NCBI GenBank assembly: GCA_963693285.1
Contig: OY848917.1
Span: 746,501-810,500, forward strand
DNA length: 64,000 nucleotides
Reading direction: 5' to 3'
DNA from: Xestospongia muta
Taxonomy: Eukaryota; Porifera; Demospongiae; Haplosclerida; Petrosiidae
Shown here: positions 63,284-64,000 of the stretch, in pieces
Numbering within the stretch: position 1 is the first letter of the stretch
How the letters are laid out: each line of letters opens with the position of its first letter
Translations under genes and position numbers: made by a program
Notes under the pieces: model-generated
Told to the model about the DNA's origin: nothing
Database searches by the model: none
Seen by the model: only the letters and a program-made list of their open reading frames with translations

Positions 63284-64000
63284 GTAAGTATTTTAGTGGT
63301 ATTATATTTTTCTTAGATTATTCCATTGAATAATCATAAATATAACAATTGTCTTTAAGATGATTTTAATATATAAAAAGTCTATGAAAACATTAGTACT
63401 ATATTCTTCACTAAAGCATACTTATTAATTATGTCATATATTACTATGTAATTATTGTTTACAATGTCTCCTCCCATAATGTAAACATTACATAATAATA
63501 CAAACAGCTTTACAAAAGATGTTAACTATTACAATATGTATATGTAGTGGTTTCTATTGTCCACACTGACTAGAAGTATAGTACTACTTATATTGTACAT
63601 GTCATTGATAACAATAGAGGGTGATCATGTAGTTATTTAAACAAGGTACTATTAATTCATGTACAGAAATAGTAGGTTTTTAGTTAATATCTTGTTGATG
63701 ATTGCTGTACAATAACAATGTAAATCATGTATTTAATACACAGTATATAAAGAAGACATATTGTAAAGTATACTTTGTTCATGTTGAGACTAAACACTAA
63801 CTCTGTGTTATAACTGTGGCTAGGAATGAGTTAGAGAGAAATGATTTGTACCATTTAAAACACCTCATAAGTTCACAAATGTTATGAAAAGCTAGAGCAC
63901 ATCCGTCTAGGAAAGTTTAATACTATAAATCCCATAAAGTGAATGGCATTCTTTACATTCCACCATGACTGATGTCACACATATTTTGTATATTATTAAT
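63284..64000 (+). other. Intron of copy 2 running off the window
   Basis: Closely matches 36030-36745 of copy 1 (intron before the Roc-COR exon). No feature is seen in it. Confidence 0.7.

Noticed and set aside
1..64000. tRNA, rRNA or other structured RNA genes
   Set aside because: I saw no tRNA A/B-box pair with a cloverleaf or rRNA-like segment while reading; a covariance-model scan would be needed to exclude them.

Overview
The window is eukaryotic, AT-rich nuclear DNA. It has many short exons with GT..AG introns, microsatellites, minisatellites and small inverted-repeat elements. The gene content is ankyrin-Roc-COR-Death proteins next to PDZ-SH3-guanylate-kinase-like (MAGUK) exons, in introns that are small and AT-rich. 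That suggests an early-branching animal, most likely a demosponge such as Amphimedon; this is inference and no database was searched. All recognisable host genes are on the + strand.

The core of the window is a tandem segmental duplication of a two-gene unit: a MAGUK-like gene followed by a large gene encoding an N-terminal disordered domain, ankyrin repeats, a Roc GTPase, a COR-like region and a Death domain. I call the large-gene copies 0, 1 and 2. Copy 0 is the 3' end only (1-5335), with two alternative Death-domain exons. Copy 1 appears complete (19244-41552): 16 exons, whose spliced length of 4461 nt is an exact multiple of three, giving a predicted 1486 aa. Copy 2 starts at 51682 and runs off the right edge; its last visible exon is 63185-63283. 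Copies 1 and 2 align exon by exon and intron by intron, but copy 2 lacks the ankyrin exons at 25468, 31239 and 32388.

The MAGUK part is a mosaic. 6798-10547 holds two PDZ domains and an SH3 domain but breaks off at the start of the guanylate-kinase (GK) domain, and one exon carries a 17-bp tandem duplication that shifts the frame. 13805-13932, 16129-17085 and 17505-18453 are rearranged fragments, including an exon that joins PDZ sequence to GK sequence in frame. 49376-50974 holds half a PDZ, an SH3 with a premature stop and a full GK, but no 5' half. Between the PDZ and GK pieces are three copies of exon-like sequence of unknown identity (10569-11440, 43260-43772, 44786-45619) and two related minisatellites (about 11640-12825 and 45835-48200).

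Mobile or inverted-repeat elements are scattered through the introns and spacers: a Ty1/copia Gag remnant (2981-3177), MITE-like elements (22348-22823 and its paralogue 54674-55148; 31404-31741; 36972-37388), transposase-like remnants pointing outward on both sides of the Roc-COR-Death exons (37980-38225 minus; 41735-42085 plus), and a 665-bp element with a small minus-strand ORF (42432-43096).

Taken together, the locus looks like a fast-evolving cluster of cytosolic signalling genes (Death-domain effector plus GTPase switch plus ankyrin sensor). It changes by tandem duplication, gain and loss of phase-0 ankyrin exons, and turnover of Death-domain exons.
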